A DNA stretch of 64,000 nucleotides, from positions 1,510,001 to 1,574,000 of the forward strand of contig NC_065878.1 in NCBI RefSeq assembly GCF_933775445.1, written 5' to 3'. The translations under genes and the position numbers were made by a program. The DNA is from Argentina anserina. Its lineage: Eukaryota > Streptophyta > Magnoliopsida > Rosales > Rosaceae. The notes beneath the pieces were generated by a model, which was not told the origin of the DNA, made no database searches, and saw only the letters and a list, made by a program, of their open reading frames with translations. Position 1 is the first letter of the stretch, and each line of letters opens with the position of its first letter. Of this stretch, positions 1-11,834 are shown one piece after another.

Positions 1-1183
1 TTAGTAACATTATGAAACAGTGAGGAATACTGAAAACTGATTCAATGAAAGGCTGTAAGCCACTTAGTAGTGTTTCTTTTCTTGTTCAGATTGTTATGAT
101 TTTCCTTATTCTATTCTATTAAAAAGAATTCTGAATAGGTAAACACAGGGAAAATAATGTTACACACAGATACTTAGAACCCTAACCCAGCATCAAAATC
201 TCTGTCAAGTGTCAACCTTCATCACCCTATCTTACAAGGAAAAACAATTACACTGCCCAAAGCAGTCTTATTAGCTCATTTTATAGTTAAAGTAGCCATC
301 CTTGCAGAGTAATAAATTCACAAAAGTGGGTATTATCACTAACCTGCCAATGCTCTTCTGCAGCTGAAGCAAATCCCAGAAGCTAAAAAGGACTGGAACC
401 CAGTAACCAAACCTGAAAGTTTCAATTTAAAGTTGGGGAACTTAGGATTCTTGGGACCAGAACAACCACATTTACAATCATTCACAATGGCACTAATTAG
501 TCTCTTAGTCCATGGCGAAAATCTCTGCTGCATCCCAAGTTTGGATTCAGATAACATGGGATACTTGTCCTCTTCAAATTTCCAGAAACTCGAACTCAGC
601 ATGTACTCGGACAAAATCTTCTTCCAACAACTAAACGGTCTAATCCATTGACATACAGGATTTCTAGTATCATGTACATACCTCACTCAAACAACTTAAT
701 TTTATACAAGTATATCAAAATGTAAGTCCTCAATAAAAGAGCCCCCATATATGTCATTTGGTTGGAGTGCAGGATTATATTACAACTTTCCCAAGTCCCA
801 CCACCAGCAAACTCTGCATAATCTTTATGTTTAGATTTGGGTGATTTTGGAGCTCTGGTAACTTAGAATAGAAATTGACACAAATCAAGCAGATCAAAAT
901 AAATGCAGGAACTTTAATGCCAGAAACGTAAAAAAGCTACTTCATTTAAAGGACATGGAAAGACATTAGAATTCACATACAAACGATGACGACCTAACCG
1001 ATTACTGCATCTTCAACCCTACTAAAGTCAGAAATCCACAAACAAAAATCAAAATATGATCATCTCCCTATTTCTTTCAACATCTAGATCAATTTCTACG
1101 GGGTTACCTGATCACAGTGGATTTCTACCCAATAGATAAACAAAGATTGTCTTAATCTTATAAGGTTGAACTTATTCAGCAAG
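1..1183. other. Intergenic DNA downstream of the GeBP-like gene
   Basis: No recognisable gene is seen here. The minus strand holds one uninterrupted frame of 115 codons (339-686) rich in Cys, Trp and Phe. It has no motif I recognise and no clear splice context, so I do not call it. The part nearest 1183 probably includes the 3' UTR of the minus-strand GeBP-like gene. The rest is ordinary AT-rich plant spacer. Confidence 0.5.
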
Positions 1184-2314
1184 CTAATTGTCAGCAGACT
1201 TCAGAGCCTCCAAGATCAGCTTGGCTTGATCCCCCATAACCTGAGTCTTCTTGATAAAAAGCTCCAGTTCAAGAAGATGCAACTCCTTCCATTTACCACT
1301 CACATCTGCACTCTTTGCTTCATCAACCAACTTCATATCTTGATTCACAAAATCCTCCCAACCCCCAAGCTCATTCAAACCCTTCAAAAACCCACCATTC
1401 TCATTCAAACCCTTCACAAACGCACCACCCTGATTCAGACCCTTCACAAACCCACCACTCCCATTCAACACACCAACACCAACTGACCCAGGCTCCTTCA
1501 AAGGCTCAGATGAAGCCACACCCTTACCCTTCCCAGTACCATTCTGATCCCCCTGCTTGGGCTCTTCCACCTTTCGGGCTTCATCCCCACCACCTCCCCA
1601 CACCTTCTTCATCAACTTGTAGACTTCCCAATCATGATCCTTGGTTGGCTTAAACTTATTGCAATCAATGTTCTTGTACTTTTTCTTCATTCTCCGTGAC
1701 TTATCTTGCACCTGGCTCTTATTGACACTCACAGTCAGCAATGGTATAACAAACTCATAAAACGAATCCGAATCAGCTACCGGATCCGCCCCTCTTTTCA
1801 CCTTAATGTACTCCAGCATGCCTTTCACCAACTTGATCTCGTCCTCATCACTCCAAAGCCTCTGAAACAGACCTCTCCCCTTCTTCACATCCTCATTCTC
1901 CTCTCCAGCATCTTTCCCTTTCTTCTCGGCTTTCCCCTCCTTCTTGGCCTTCTTACTCGCCTTGCTCACCTCCACGTCACCGCCGCCGGCTGCGGGACGC
2001 TTGGCGCCGGGTTTCGCTGCAGCAGGGCTAGCAGCGGACTTTGACCTAGTCTTGGGGGCTTCCTGCATGGGCCTTTTGGAATCTTGCATGGGCTTGCAAT
2101 CAGCTGCCACTGCATGCACTCTTGTTTCATACTCCCCGGAGGAAGGAGAAGAAGACCGGGGCTTTGACGGGGAAGCTTCCGGCTTCTTGACATGATTTTT
2201 CTGAGGCTTGGTGTTCCTCTGGGGTGTGACCACCACAGTCGTGTCGTTGGGCTGCTCGGACTCTGACTCTGACTCCGATGACGAAGGGCGGTGGTTACGT
2301 TGTGGAGGAGCCAT
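1184..2314 (-). CDS. GeBP-family (DUF573) transcription regulator, single exon
   Basis: This is a 376-codon frame with an ATG at 2314 and a TAG at 1184-1186. The N-terminal 145 residues are low complexity: an acidic Ser-Glu run at about 11-20, then Ser/Pro/Lys-rich basic sequence with nuclear-localisation-like Lys clusters (119-146). The GeBP/DUF573 DNA-binding domain covers about 149-240 and starts with FQRLWSDEDEIKLVKGMLEY, followed by a conserved basic DKSRRMKKKYKN segment. Between it and the C-terminus lies a Gly-rich linker of three to four 11-residue repeats. Residues 340-376 form a Leu-rich helix like the C-terminal leucine-zipper region of the family. Arabidopsis GeBP/GPL proteins are nuclear and linked to trichome and cytokinin responses; the same role here is inference. 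Length and single-exon structure fit the family. Which of the several GeBP/STK-like members it matches cannot be decided. Confidence 0.9.
   Translation of the reverse strand: MAPPQRNHRPSSSESESESEQPNDTTVVVTPQRNTKPQKNHVKKPEASPSKPRSSSPSSGEYETRVHAVAADCKPMQDSKRPMQEAPKTRSKSAASPAAAKPGAKRPAAGGGDVEVSKASKKAKKEGKAEKKGKDAGEENEDVKKGRGLFQRLWSDEDEIKLVKGMLEYIKVKRGADPVADSDSFYEFVIPLLTVSVNKSQVQDKSRRMKKKYKNIDCNKFKPTKDHDWEVYKLMKKVWGGGGDEARKVEEPKQGDQNGTGKGKGVASSEPLKEPGSVGVGVLNGSGGFVKGLNQGGAFVKGLNENGGFLKGLNELGGWEDFVNQDMKLVDEAKSADVSGKWKELHLLELELFIKKTQVMGDQAKLILEALKSADN
1366..1461 (-). repeat. 33-bp in-frame repeats inside the GeBP-like gene
   Basis: Three to four imperfect 33-bp units encode the pattern GGFVKGLNxxG (variants GGAFVKGLNEN, GGFLKGLNELG). 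Unit length is a multiple of three, so copy-number change keeps the frame. The repeat lies in the linker between the DNA-binding domain and the C-terminal helix. Confidence 0.75.
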
Positions 2315-3011
2315 TAGTGGGGTGAATGAGAGGTTTCACTTTCAGAGGAATATAAATGGGAGAAGGGAGAGAGGGGAGGAGGAATAAAAAAGGAAGGGGA
2401 GGGGGCAACAAAGAACAGAATTGAAATTGGGACTTTTGGGTTGACCTTACGATTTCCGAGAACTAAATCATCATTACTCACTCGTTTAATACGCCAATTA
2501 AACCCTAAAATATAATGATGATTTGATTGATTTCTCTCTTCACAGCTTTTAGGCTTCCCAAAATTTATTGTGAAAATATACTATACTTAATATAGGGGCA
2601 TATAGGGTTTGATAAGATGATTACTTCCAAGATTATTAGTGAAAATTAGGAATTTTGGAGTTATAGACCTTATCGGTATCAACTACCTTACTACCCAAAT
2701 CACTTTTTGAAAATTGAATTTTGCAGTTATCTTATCTCTTATTATTCGTTAACCAATTAAGAAATTTGGATTGGTTTTCAACATTTTTTCCGATGACTTT
2801 AATTTTCAATTTCAGACTTTTTTTTTCTTTCTGAAATAGGATTAGGACGGCAGCCCTAGGTAATAATTATAAATAAAATCATAAAATACAAAAAATAGAT
2901 ATAGATCTAATACAATACTATAAATTATAGTGATTCAAAAAAAAAAACTCACAACTCAATCTAAAAATCTCAATTAAACACCAATTAATAAAGAGTGCAT
3001 CTTTAGCAACT
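2315..3011. other. Upstream region of the GeBP-like gene and AT-rich spacer
   Basis: The first 120 bp next to the ATG are purine-rich on the plus strand (GAGAGAGGGGAGGAGG type), so the gene's 5' leader would be pyrimidine-rich. The remainder to the Copia LTR is AT-rich with A-runs. No gene is seen. Confidence 0.5.
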
Positions 3012-3196
3012 TGAAATAGTAAAATGAATTCGAGAGAAGAAATTATGATTTTATTGATAGTATAGAACCTTATATATATACATTACAACAAAGATCTTGA
3101 TGAATCAAAGAATAGCTAACATTCCTTATCTAACTAGGCTATACTAATTAGGACAAGATACACCAAGTATGAATATGAGACGATTCTTCTACAACA
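3012..3196 (-). repeat. Copia 3' LTR (185 bp)
   Basis: It starts TGAAAT and ends CTACAACA on the plus strand, giving TG...CA ends. It matches the split LTR at 8535-10576 along its length, including the segment AATTAGGACAAGATACAC. The uninterrupted GATACACCAAGTATG here shows what the sister LTR looked like before the nested insertion. Confidence 0.88.
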
Positions 3197-3404
3197 CTCT
3201 CCCTTGTATCGCCATCCTAATGTGACATAGTGCAATTCTGTTGTCTCGGTAAAAACCTTGCCAAGCAAAACAAAAACCTCTTGGGTAAAATTAAAAATTT
3301 TGGTCGAAGGAGAAAAATAGCACAACGCACTAACTACAAATGGTCAATGCATGTGATGTACACTCCCCCTGATGTCTACAAAACCACTCCCCCTGATCTT
3401 TAAC

Positions 3405-4261
3405 TCAATCTTGGAGCTCTGATAGACGACGCAAGCCAATGCGTTTCACATGCTTCACAAATGTAGATTTTGGAAGAGACTTAGTGAACAAATCTGCCAC
3501 ATTATCCTCATAACGAATCTGATTAACTTTGATATTCAACATCTCTTGTTGTTGCTGATTATAAAAAAACTTTGGCCAAATATGCTTTGTGTTATCACCC
3601 TTAATGTAACCTAGCTTCATCTGGTCAATGCAAGTAACATTATCTTCGTAAAGACATGTAGGTTCAACTGTAGTAGAACTTAATCCATTAGCCTCTCGAA
3701 TATGAGTAATGATTGCTCGAAGCCAAATACATTCTTTGACTGCTTCATGCAATGCTATAATCTCAGAATGATTCGAGGAAGTAGTAACAAGGGTTTGCTT
3801 GGTTGATCTCCAAGAAATCGTCATATTCCCCATGGTAAAAACATAACTAATTTGGGAACATCCTTTGTGTGGATCCGAAAGGTATCCAACATCAGCAAAT
3901 CTTACCAACTCATCACTAGAAGTTGTAGGAAATGAGGAATTGCCATTCAAATGCTGAGAAGCAGCACCGACATCAACACAGATGGCGGCGGCAGGGCCGT
4001 GTCCAGCTTTCCGGGAGAGCACAAGGCGACGTTGTGTCGATCATCACCATCAATTCTTGCCGGAATAGCACTTTTCTTATCGGAATACTGATAATACAAC
4101 CCCATATCAATGGAACCTTTCAAGTACCTAAAGATGTTCTTGATACCGGTCCAATGACGTAGAGTTGGTGCAGAACTAAACCTTGCCAACAAGTTCACTG
4201 AGAATGCAATGTCTGGATGAGTACATTGAGATAGGTAAAGTAAAGCTCCTATAACACTCAA
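3405..4261 (-). pseudogene. Copia RNase H and C-terminal RT region (broken)
   Basis: Two overlapping frames cover this part. The upstream one (4261-3947) has the RT/RNase H connection typical of Copia (SVIGALLYLSQCTHPDIAFS, then IFRYLKGSIDMGLYY). The downstream one (4022-3405) has the RNase H core, with YLSDPHKG, SWRSTKQ, SEIIALHEAVKECIWLR and the terminal motif VADLFTKSLPKSTF. Between them about 130 bp encode Gly/Asp/Pro-rich sequence that does not look Copia-like and is probably an insertion with a frameshift. The YxSDPHKG match is normally ADAGYLSDPHK; the first Asp environment is altered here. Confidence 0.85.
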
Positions 4262-5255
4262 ATGTGGATATTCAAGACCAATTATTTATTCATCGTCATC
4301 TTTCGGACGAAATGGATCTTTCTTGGTATCCAGACTTCTTACGACCATGGGAGTACTAGAAGGGTGCATAACTTTGTCCATACAGAACCGACTGAGCATC
4401 TTTTGGACGTATGCGGACTGGTGTACAAGGATCCACCAACTCTATGCTCAATTTCCAAACCTAAGAAAAACCGAGTATTTCCCATGTCTTTCATATCAAA
4501 TTCTGCTTTCAAGTAGATTATCGTCTCACCATCTCATTAAGAGATCCGATTATGTTCATGTCATCGACATAGATAACTACTATAACAAAACTAGAACTAT
4601 TGCGTTTGATAAACACGGAAGGGCACAGTTCATCGTTCTTTTATCCCTTTCCAATCAAGTATTCGCTCAAACGTGTATACCACATTCTTCAGGACTGTTC
4701 AAGTCCATAAAGTGAGCATTGTAACCTAATGACATAGGCATTGTGTGGCTTACTTGACTTGGGTACTTGAAGTCCATCAAGAACCTTCATGTATATCTTC
4801 GTATCTAGATCCCTATAAAGATACGCGGTCACCACATCTAACAGCTACATGTCTAGCTTTTCAGATACCACTAGACTTATCAGATATCAGAAGGTAATGA
4901 TATCCATAACCGGAGAATATGTATCCTCATAGTCAACACCAGGACGCTGAGAGAATCCTTGAACAACGAGTCACGCTTTATACCGCAGGACTTCGCCTTT
5001 CTCATTCAGCTTGCGAACAAAGACCCATTTATGTCCAACAAGCTTAACATTCGACGGTACTTCAACGACCGGACCAAAAACTTGCCTTTTATTTAGAGAG
5101 TCTAGTTCCGTCTGGATTGCTTCCTTCCATTTCGGCCAATCTGCTCTTCGTTGACATTCTTCAACCGAGCGCGGTTCCATGTCGTTGACGTCGATGATTT
5201 CCCGAGCGACGGAATAAGCAAACACATCATCTATCCGCATGGAATTCATATCCAT
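4262..5255 (-). pseudogene. Copia reverse transcriptase core (heavily mutated)
   Basis: The N-terminal RT segment is open at 5255-4971 and includes LVGHKWVFVRKLNEKGEV, the usual start of the Copia RT domain. Downstream the frame is broken by several stops. The catalytic motif can still be read on the minus strand at 4560-4571 as YVDD within VVIYVDDMNIIGSL. No long frame survives between 4300 and 4970, so the enzyme is not functional. Confidence 0.82.
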
Positions 5256-5946
5256 GACTTATAGAGTATTTAACTCCCTCAATGAGATTTAGTTGTTCTC
5301 TGATATCAACAATGAGTCTGAAGCATCCCTCAGTTAATCAAGTGTTGATTCATGGACATAGCTATAATCAGAGATAATCTCGAAGCTCAGGTTGTCCGAA
5401 TCTATGATGAGTGGATCAGTTTGTGCCTTGACTTTAGCTTGTTTTCTTGGCTGTGAGTGATGGAACCTTTTGGCCTCCCCTCTTCTTGGGAGGAGCCGTG
5501 ACCGTCGTCGTGCCTCCACCTAGGGTAGGCTCGACCGAGCCTTGCCCCGGTACGGTGATGTCTTGCCCGAAGTTCGGGACTTCTAACCTCGCAAGACAAT
5601 TTGCAGCAGGTATACTTGATCTCGTCACTTTTTCAATATCCGTAAAGGCGTCAGGCATCGAATCTGCCACCTTATGTAACTGCAAAATACGTTGCACTTC
5701 AATCTCAGGATGAGATGTGCGGGGATCCTAATGAGACATAGTGGGGGTATTCCACGTCAATTCTTGACATTTATCCTAAACATATATGTTTTTATCTCCC
5801 CCTAAATGCGGGAAGTGTGTCTCATCGAAGTGACAATCTGCAAATATAGCAGTAAAGAAATCTCCTGTCTGAGGGTCAATGTAGTGGATAATCGTTGGAG
5901 AGTTATATCCAACATAAATTGTCATTCATCTCTGTGGAGCCATTTT

Positions 5947-6874
5947 CTAACACAGTTGAGGCGTAATAGGCACATAAACCGCGCAACCGAACGAGCGTAA
6001 ATATGAAATATCAAGCTCATATTCAGTTACCAATTGGTACACACTAACAGGTTGTTTGGGGGTGGGTCTGAAAAGAATACGAATAGCTGCATGCAAGATT
6101 GCATATCCCCAAGCAGTTATGAGCAAATTACAATGTATAACTAAAGCCCGAGCTATAAGCTGTAACTGCTTAATTGTCGCTTCTGCCAGTCCGTTCTGAG
6201 AATGAACGTGGGGTACAAGATGTTCAACATCAATCCCGATACATGCAATAATCATCAGATGTCTTTGAAGTGAATTCTCCCGTATTATCTAGTCTAATAG
6301 ATTTAATTAGATGGTCTGGGTGGTGAGCCCTGAGTTTAATTATCTGAGCAATGAGCTTCAAAAATACAGCATTGCGTGTGGACAATAGATTGACATGTGA
6401 CTAGCGTGTCGATGAATCTACCAGAACCATAAAGTATCAAAATGGTCCGCATTCTGGATGTATTAGTTCACATATATCACCTTGGATCCTTTATAAGAAT
6501 GGAATGTTCTCTGTATTATCAACTGCAAAAGGCTTTGCCTGCATCTTTATGAATGCACAAGCTTTACAAAATGATTTATGGGCATTAGAGATCGCGGAAA
6601 AGGCATCGCATAACTTCTTGGGCTCCATCACGGCCTTAGAGGACCGTGGGAAAGCCTTGGCAGGCCGAGAGGCCGAGCCATGGCCGAACACAGGTGCCAC
6701 GGCCGTGCTAGCATCATTCATGGCTTGTGGGGTTCCCACATGCCTGTTGGCTTTGAAAAATGGATGACCGTGTGAAGTTTTTAATATAAGAATCATCATA
6801 TCATGTCCAGGATGACCTAGACGATTATGCCATAGCCTGTAAGCGTCAGAATCACATAAAGACTTGCTATACAT
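5947..6874 (-). pseudogene. Copia GAG-pre-integrase and integrase fragments
   Basis: The frame at 6874-6491 contains the pre-integrase motif LWHNRLGHPGHDMM, giving the HHCC-domain histidines, with CKACAFIKMQ near its end. An Ala/Ser/Pro-rich stretch between them (about 6600-6760) is unusually long and GC-rich for this region. The frame at 6255-5947 carries the integrase-core end: HVHSQNGLAEATIKQLQLIA with the catalytic Glu context NGLAE, and the downstream FRPTPKQPVSVYQL. The region between is broken by stops. Confidence 0.82.
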
Positions 6875-7042
6875 TCTTATAACAAATAACCAAAAACGAA
6901 ACTTTTATTGATTGCCAAAATAATTGTACATCAACATTGTTCTTGAAAAATAAACACTTGACTTGAAAAAGTCTTATTAAGGAGATACTGCCATTACAAA
7001 TCAAACTTAAAGGTTTAAATAAAATAAGCGATATAACGACAA

Positions 7043-7880
7043 TCAATCGACATGGATCTTATTCAAAATCAGGAGTGGAAAGAGCCTCAGGACCGGCTTT
7101 CTTTTTCTCATTTGTCTGAAAGTCTTCAACTTTGAGCTTGATGGTAGCATTAGCATCAGGCATCTCCACATCTTCAACATAGTTGTTTTCATTGGACTAG
7201 TATAGCTTGCACTGCTTGTGAGCGCAAACATTCGCCTTAAGAGCACGACATTGCTTATGAAAGTGTGTAGTTGAACCACACTTGTAGCATGGAAGGTTCA
7301 TATTTGGAACCTTGGCCGAGTTGTCGACTTTGGGGTGACGGGAGGCACCACAGCCTCGATGGTTAGGGGGGGCCGGCGGTGGCGCCATCCCTAGTCCAAG
7401 TCATGTTGCGACGAGGCCATATGTTTCCTCCAGTTTGATACAGTGCAGATCGATCCTCTAGGGTCTTCTCGATCATGTCATCGTCAGTTTTCTCCTTGCC
7501 ACACACATTTAAGTCTTCCTGGAGATTTAACATCGCTGATGGTAATCATGAACCTTGGCGAAATCCAGTAGACGAACAGATCTCCATTCTGCCAAAAGAG
7601 TTGGCAACTGTGCGTCATAAATATTATTAAACCATTATTTGAGAGCTTCCCAAAGAACACTCAGATCTATATACTTGAGGTACTGTTTGTTGAGTACCTT
7701 GTCCACATGGCGCCTAAGAAACATTAGGGCCTGAGTTTTCACCTCATCAGACGCTTGGTCCTCTTTTTCTTTTAGAGGGTTGCTGTCAGCAGTAAATTTC
7801 TTTCTGACGAACGTGATTTACACGTCGGACACCCATAGATGATATACTCAATTCCATGAGAATCTAAGATGTCAAACTAT
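7043..7880 (-). pseudogene. Copia gag region with zinc knuckle (broken)
   Basis: The minus-strand frame at 7388-7197 holds a CCHC zinc knuckle, CYKCGSTTHFHKQC (C-x2-C-x4-H-x4-C), preceded by a Pro/Gly-rich linker. Further upstream (7400-7880) scattered gag-like codons are interrupted by stops and no single frame is open. The position next to the 5' LTR and upstream of integrase fits gag. Confidence 0.7.
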
Positions 7881-8689
7881 GTTCGTGTATTTTCAGGCAT
7901 CTACAAGAAAAGCATTGAAGATGTTAGTTTCGATTTAACAAAACAAGTTTGATTTGATAAAACTATTTTAGAACAATTGTAAGGGTCAAATCGATGCGAA
8001 TTTGCGGTTATGACTGCCACGATCGAAATTTTTATTGTTCCTCCCTTTTTTTCATATGTAGCTACTCCAACGGCTACGAATGGTAACATCGGCACTCCCA
8101 GCCGCTCCTAAAACTCAATACCAGGGGAGTCATATCCTTGTGTATCACCCGAGAAGCAGAAGAATCGGGTTGATAAGAAAATGGAGTTTGAAAATCCTTG
8201 ATGCAAGACAAAAATCCCATCAAAGTAAATTTCATTGAAAGCATGAACTTTAATTTATAAATTTATCTTGAATTGCAAAATCTTGAATTTTCTTCTTCTT
8301 CTCTTCTTTTCCTTTCCTTAGCTCGGCAACATTCTTGAAGCTTGGTCTTCAACTTGGTGCGGCGGCAAAGGGGTTGGGCCACTGAGAGGCAGTGGCCAGA
8401 CAGGGGGTAGGGAGGAGGCCACCGGCACTAGGGGAAGGTGCAGCCGGTCGGAAAAAAAAATCTAGGGTTTTAGTTTTTTTTTTTTCGGGTTCTAGGCCTA
8501 GGGTTTTTAGGGCTAGAGCTACGTGCTGATAACATGAAACAATATAATGAATTCGGGAGAATGAATTGTGATTTTATTGATACCATATAGCCTTATATAT
8601 ATGCATTATAACAAAGATCCTGATGAATCAGGGAATAACTAACGTTCCTTAATAAACTAGGCTATACTAATTAGGACAAGATACACTAA

Positions 8690-10543
8690 AGGAGGTGTAT
8701 TCAATCCGGATTTTAAAAGATTCTGGTTGAGTTTAAATAATCCATAGAGTTTCTAAGTTTATAGATTGTTTTATTTCCATACAGAGTTTGATAGACTTTA
8801 TTAGATTGAAATTTGTTTGGATTCTAAAAGTCTATGGGCTATTGAAATAATAATAAATATAATAAAAGATTTGTAAAAATTATGATAGTGGATTGTATTC
8901 CGGTGAGGATACATAAGCCTAGTAGCCCCGGGGGGGGGGGGGGGGGGGGGTTGGTTATTACATTTTTGGTGGACATCACTGGGGTAGATCTGATATAAGT
9001 AATGAGAATGATGAAATAAAAAATGTGATTTTGGGATGCCGCAAGGTGAAAGACATTGTTTTCTTATTCTAGTGTTAATTGTACAAATTGTTCAAAAACA
9101 CATCGTTGTTTGAACCTTGAATTCAAGCAATTTATTACATATATGTAGACTTTGGTTTCTTTGTTTTGAGGCGTGAACAACAATGTACATATATACCACC
9201 ATAAATGGCATGAAAGAGAACATGCCTGCCCTGCAACCATGACTTTTATAAGTGACCTGTATTGATCATATTGAGTTATTAACATATCACTAGCAAACAA
9301 CCAGAAGCTATCTCAAGTAACGTACAAATAATATCATCGTTGGTCATTAATCACCACTTCTATTGCATAAGCCAACCAAGTCAACCATTGTTGTATATAA
9401 AACTTTCAGGGATAGATGGCCAAAGAACTTCCTAGATTATTCGGAGGCACCATCAAAGATCAGATTCAGTTTTCATTCTACAAAACCATCCTTCATGACT
9501 CGCCACCACGAGATGCATCTCAACTTATTTAAGCTCAAAGGACAAACACAGGAAATCCATGTTTGCTTTATATAAACCAGTATAGCTTCTTCATGGTATT
9601 AACCATTAGAGCTTCTTTATGGGCTGACATATAACCTGCCTTGCAACGTGTTGTAGGATTATCACATACAAATCAGCCAAATCACATTCATATCTATTCA
9701 TTGTTTTGAACAAGCCTACAACATTAGGAGCACATTTTTCATCAACATTGATTCAATCATCAATTACAACCACCTTAATATGAACAACATATATGGTACA
9801 CTTCTAACCACATTATCCAGCTCTACTACAACTTTTTTTTTCAAACATTCGATAAGCCAATGATATTCAGAATTGACCAAGTATTCCAATTTGCAAGTTG
9901 ATTTTAGTTAACCAAATCAAGCAATCAATACTTTCAATTAAGAGGTGCAACTATTTTCATCTCTACTCATTTATAATATAAGCGACACTCTACTCATATA
10001 CCCATCAAAACCCTAAGCAAAATCAGATGTGCTCTCTTAAATTCAATAGATCAATTAGATATCAAAGGAAGAAAGAAAATAAGGAGAAGTAATACCATCG
10101 ATCGTTGCGGCACTTGAACACATGTCTCTCTATATGATAAAAGCAGATTTTGGTTCCCAAATGCCCCTTGACGGCCAACATCATCTCGATGTCATCTCTT
10201 TCTGGGAAAGCTGCAGTGGTGGGCGGCAGTGGTCGTCACCATGGTGATGTGAGAGAAGAAGTCCGCCTTCGATTAGTTGGGAGAAGTGCCCGGAGAGGAA
10301 GAGAAGAGAGTGCATATGAGAGACAAATAATCTCCTAGGTCAAGGGTCGTGAGTTCTTTAGAACAACAGGTAAAAGAAGTTCTGCAAAATCTCATGGTTA
10401 GAGACCAGATTCTCAATAGGCTCAGGTATTTATAGCAAGCACTCTAGAATCCTTCAAATTCCAGCTTTTAAATCTCAATTGAATATCTATAAACCTTTTA
10501 AATCCAAAAAAATATAATAGAATCCTGATTGAATACACCCCTC
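8690..10543. mobile_element. Non-autonomous TIR DNA transposon (PIF/Harbinger-like) inside the Copia LTR
   Basis: The ends are inverted: AGGAGGTGTATTCAATC on the left and, reading inward from the right, GAGGGGTGTATTCAATC, with further weaker similarity for about 30 bp. The trinucleotide TAA stands on both sides (8687-8689 and 10544-10546). The sister Copia LTR has a single CAA at that site. A 3-bp TWA-type duplication is the PIF/Harbinger habit; the family assignment is inference from that alone. The 1854-bp body has no transposase and contains a run of 21 G at 8930-8950. Confidence 0.8.
8930..8950. repeat. Poly-G tract, 21 G
   Basis: An uninterrupted G homopolymer follows CCCC within the nested TIR element. 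Two more such tracts occur in the window (29438-29458, 53466-53480). It may be a real mononucleotide repeat or an assembly artefact. Confidence 0.95.
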
Positions 10544-10576
10544 TAAGTATGAATATGAGATAATTCTCCTACAATA

Positions 10577-11834
10577 CAACTCTATTTGTTCTACAATTTT
10601 GGCGATATACATGGATTATAACACTCACTCGAAGCCATAAATTTATGATTAAAACATTTTTCTCACTATGTGACCACCAAACATAAAATCCAATGACCTT
10701 AGATTTCATCTTGCCACTAAAAGGCAACGACCAATTGACAATGCAAGATACTTGCTACCAACCTAGGCCAGACATGGCACATAAAGTGCTAAACCTGAGA
10801 CAATGCTTAACCCTACTTCTTAATAAATTGAAATAAACAAAAGTAGGAAAATAAAATTTGCATAATTGACAATACATGAAATTTAGGATGTAGTCCAAGC
10901 TCAAGTTATTCCTAAGCAAATTCCAACCGCCACCAGTTAGAATCTCCATCGAGGTAACCGACATACAGTGATTGGCACCCCAATCTTCAAAACTATATGA
11001 ATAAATAAGAATAAAAATAGTAAAAGTAAAACACACCCCAGACCAGGCTCAAGCCTAAAGGAAGAGCCCAAGGCCAACATCTATTCATGGGATCATAGAG
11101 ACCAGCAACTACAAGCCAAGGCCGGCCGGAAAACCGCTGTTATTACCGCCATTAGAGCGTTGTAACCGCACCAATATGATTGCCAGATCATCTACAGACC
11201 ACCATTTGACCGCCATTGCTATGTCGTATTACAACCCAACGAAACCATCCTTGAACTGGATCTAAAGATCCCAATCCATATCAGGTCCTAATTGCTGGAG
11301 ATGAACCATGCCGCCACAATTTTGTCACCCTCAAACTCTTGCCGACCGCATGACAAATGATCTCGCAGTCGACCAAGTCTGTGAGGGATAGCTAAGATCT
11401 CAACCACCGCTGCACTCTCCATCATCCGCTCATCACCACAACCCACCGCAAGAACCATAACCAGAGTCTCCTTGATCTGAAAAGAACAACCAATCGAGTA
11501 GCCTAGACTACACCAGATCTATAAGGGCTGACAAATGCCTGTCCGACGATCACGAAAAGTCTCACCGCCAGACAGGGAGAAAAAAATCAGAGTTTTTGCT
11601 TAGGCCTATGTATTAGCGTGTATCAAGAAAGCGAGAGAGTAAAGAGTTTCAGAATGTCATATGCTTTGTTTCTCTCAAACTTTACATGACTCATAACGAT
11701 GCAAATCGAGATACAACCAGTATGCCTCCTTATTCAGCTTTAATTCATCCAATCGATCTTCTAAATATTCAAGCCTCTATTCTCTTTGCCTTCGACCGAT
11801 AAGCTCTCCAACCTGATAAAAGTAAAACCACTAT
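10577..11834. other. Spacer between two transposons
   Basis: No gene is seen. The segment 11040-11600 is less AT-rich than its surroundings and has a coding-like look (many CCGCC/CCACC triplets), but no frame stays open for long. It may be part of an old retroelement leader. Otherwise nothing recognisable. Confidence 0.4.

Larger units (their letters stand above)
3012..10576 (-). mobile_element. Ty1/Copia retrotransposon, complete but decayed, with nested TIR element
   Basis: Two related LTRs bound the element: 3012-3196 and 8535-8689 plus 10544-10576. Both are flanked by the same 5-bp duplication CAACT (3007-3011 and 10577-10581). In minus orientation the order is 5' LTR, a primer-binding site reading TGTTATCAGCACG (close to the initiator-Met type TGGTATCAGAGC), gag zinc knuckle, integrase, reverse transcriptase with YVDD, RNase H, a purine tract (AAGGGAGAG) and the 3' LTR starting TGTTGTAG. 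The integrase-RT-RNase H order defines Copia. Many stops and frameshifts break the polyprotein, so it cannot move by itself. The 5' LTR is split by a 1.85-kb insertion at 8690-10543. Confidence 0.9.
8535..10576 (-). repeat. Copia 5' LTR, split by a nested TIR element
   Basis: The first part (8535-8689) matches 3012-3168, and the rest (10544-10576) matches 3169-3196. Its outer end reads ACAATA instead of ACAACA, one change from the canonical terminal CA. The inner end abuts the primer-binding site at about 8516-8534. Confidence 0.85.

Noticed and set aside
339..686. 115-codon minus-strand open frame
   Set aside because: No domain, no homologue I recognise, and no splice or codon-use evidence; open frames of this size occur by chance on both strands here.
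1315..2195. Plus-strand open frames opposite the GeBP-like gene
   Set aside because: They are mirror frames of the Ser/Lys/Pro-rich coding strand and have no independent support.
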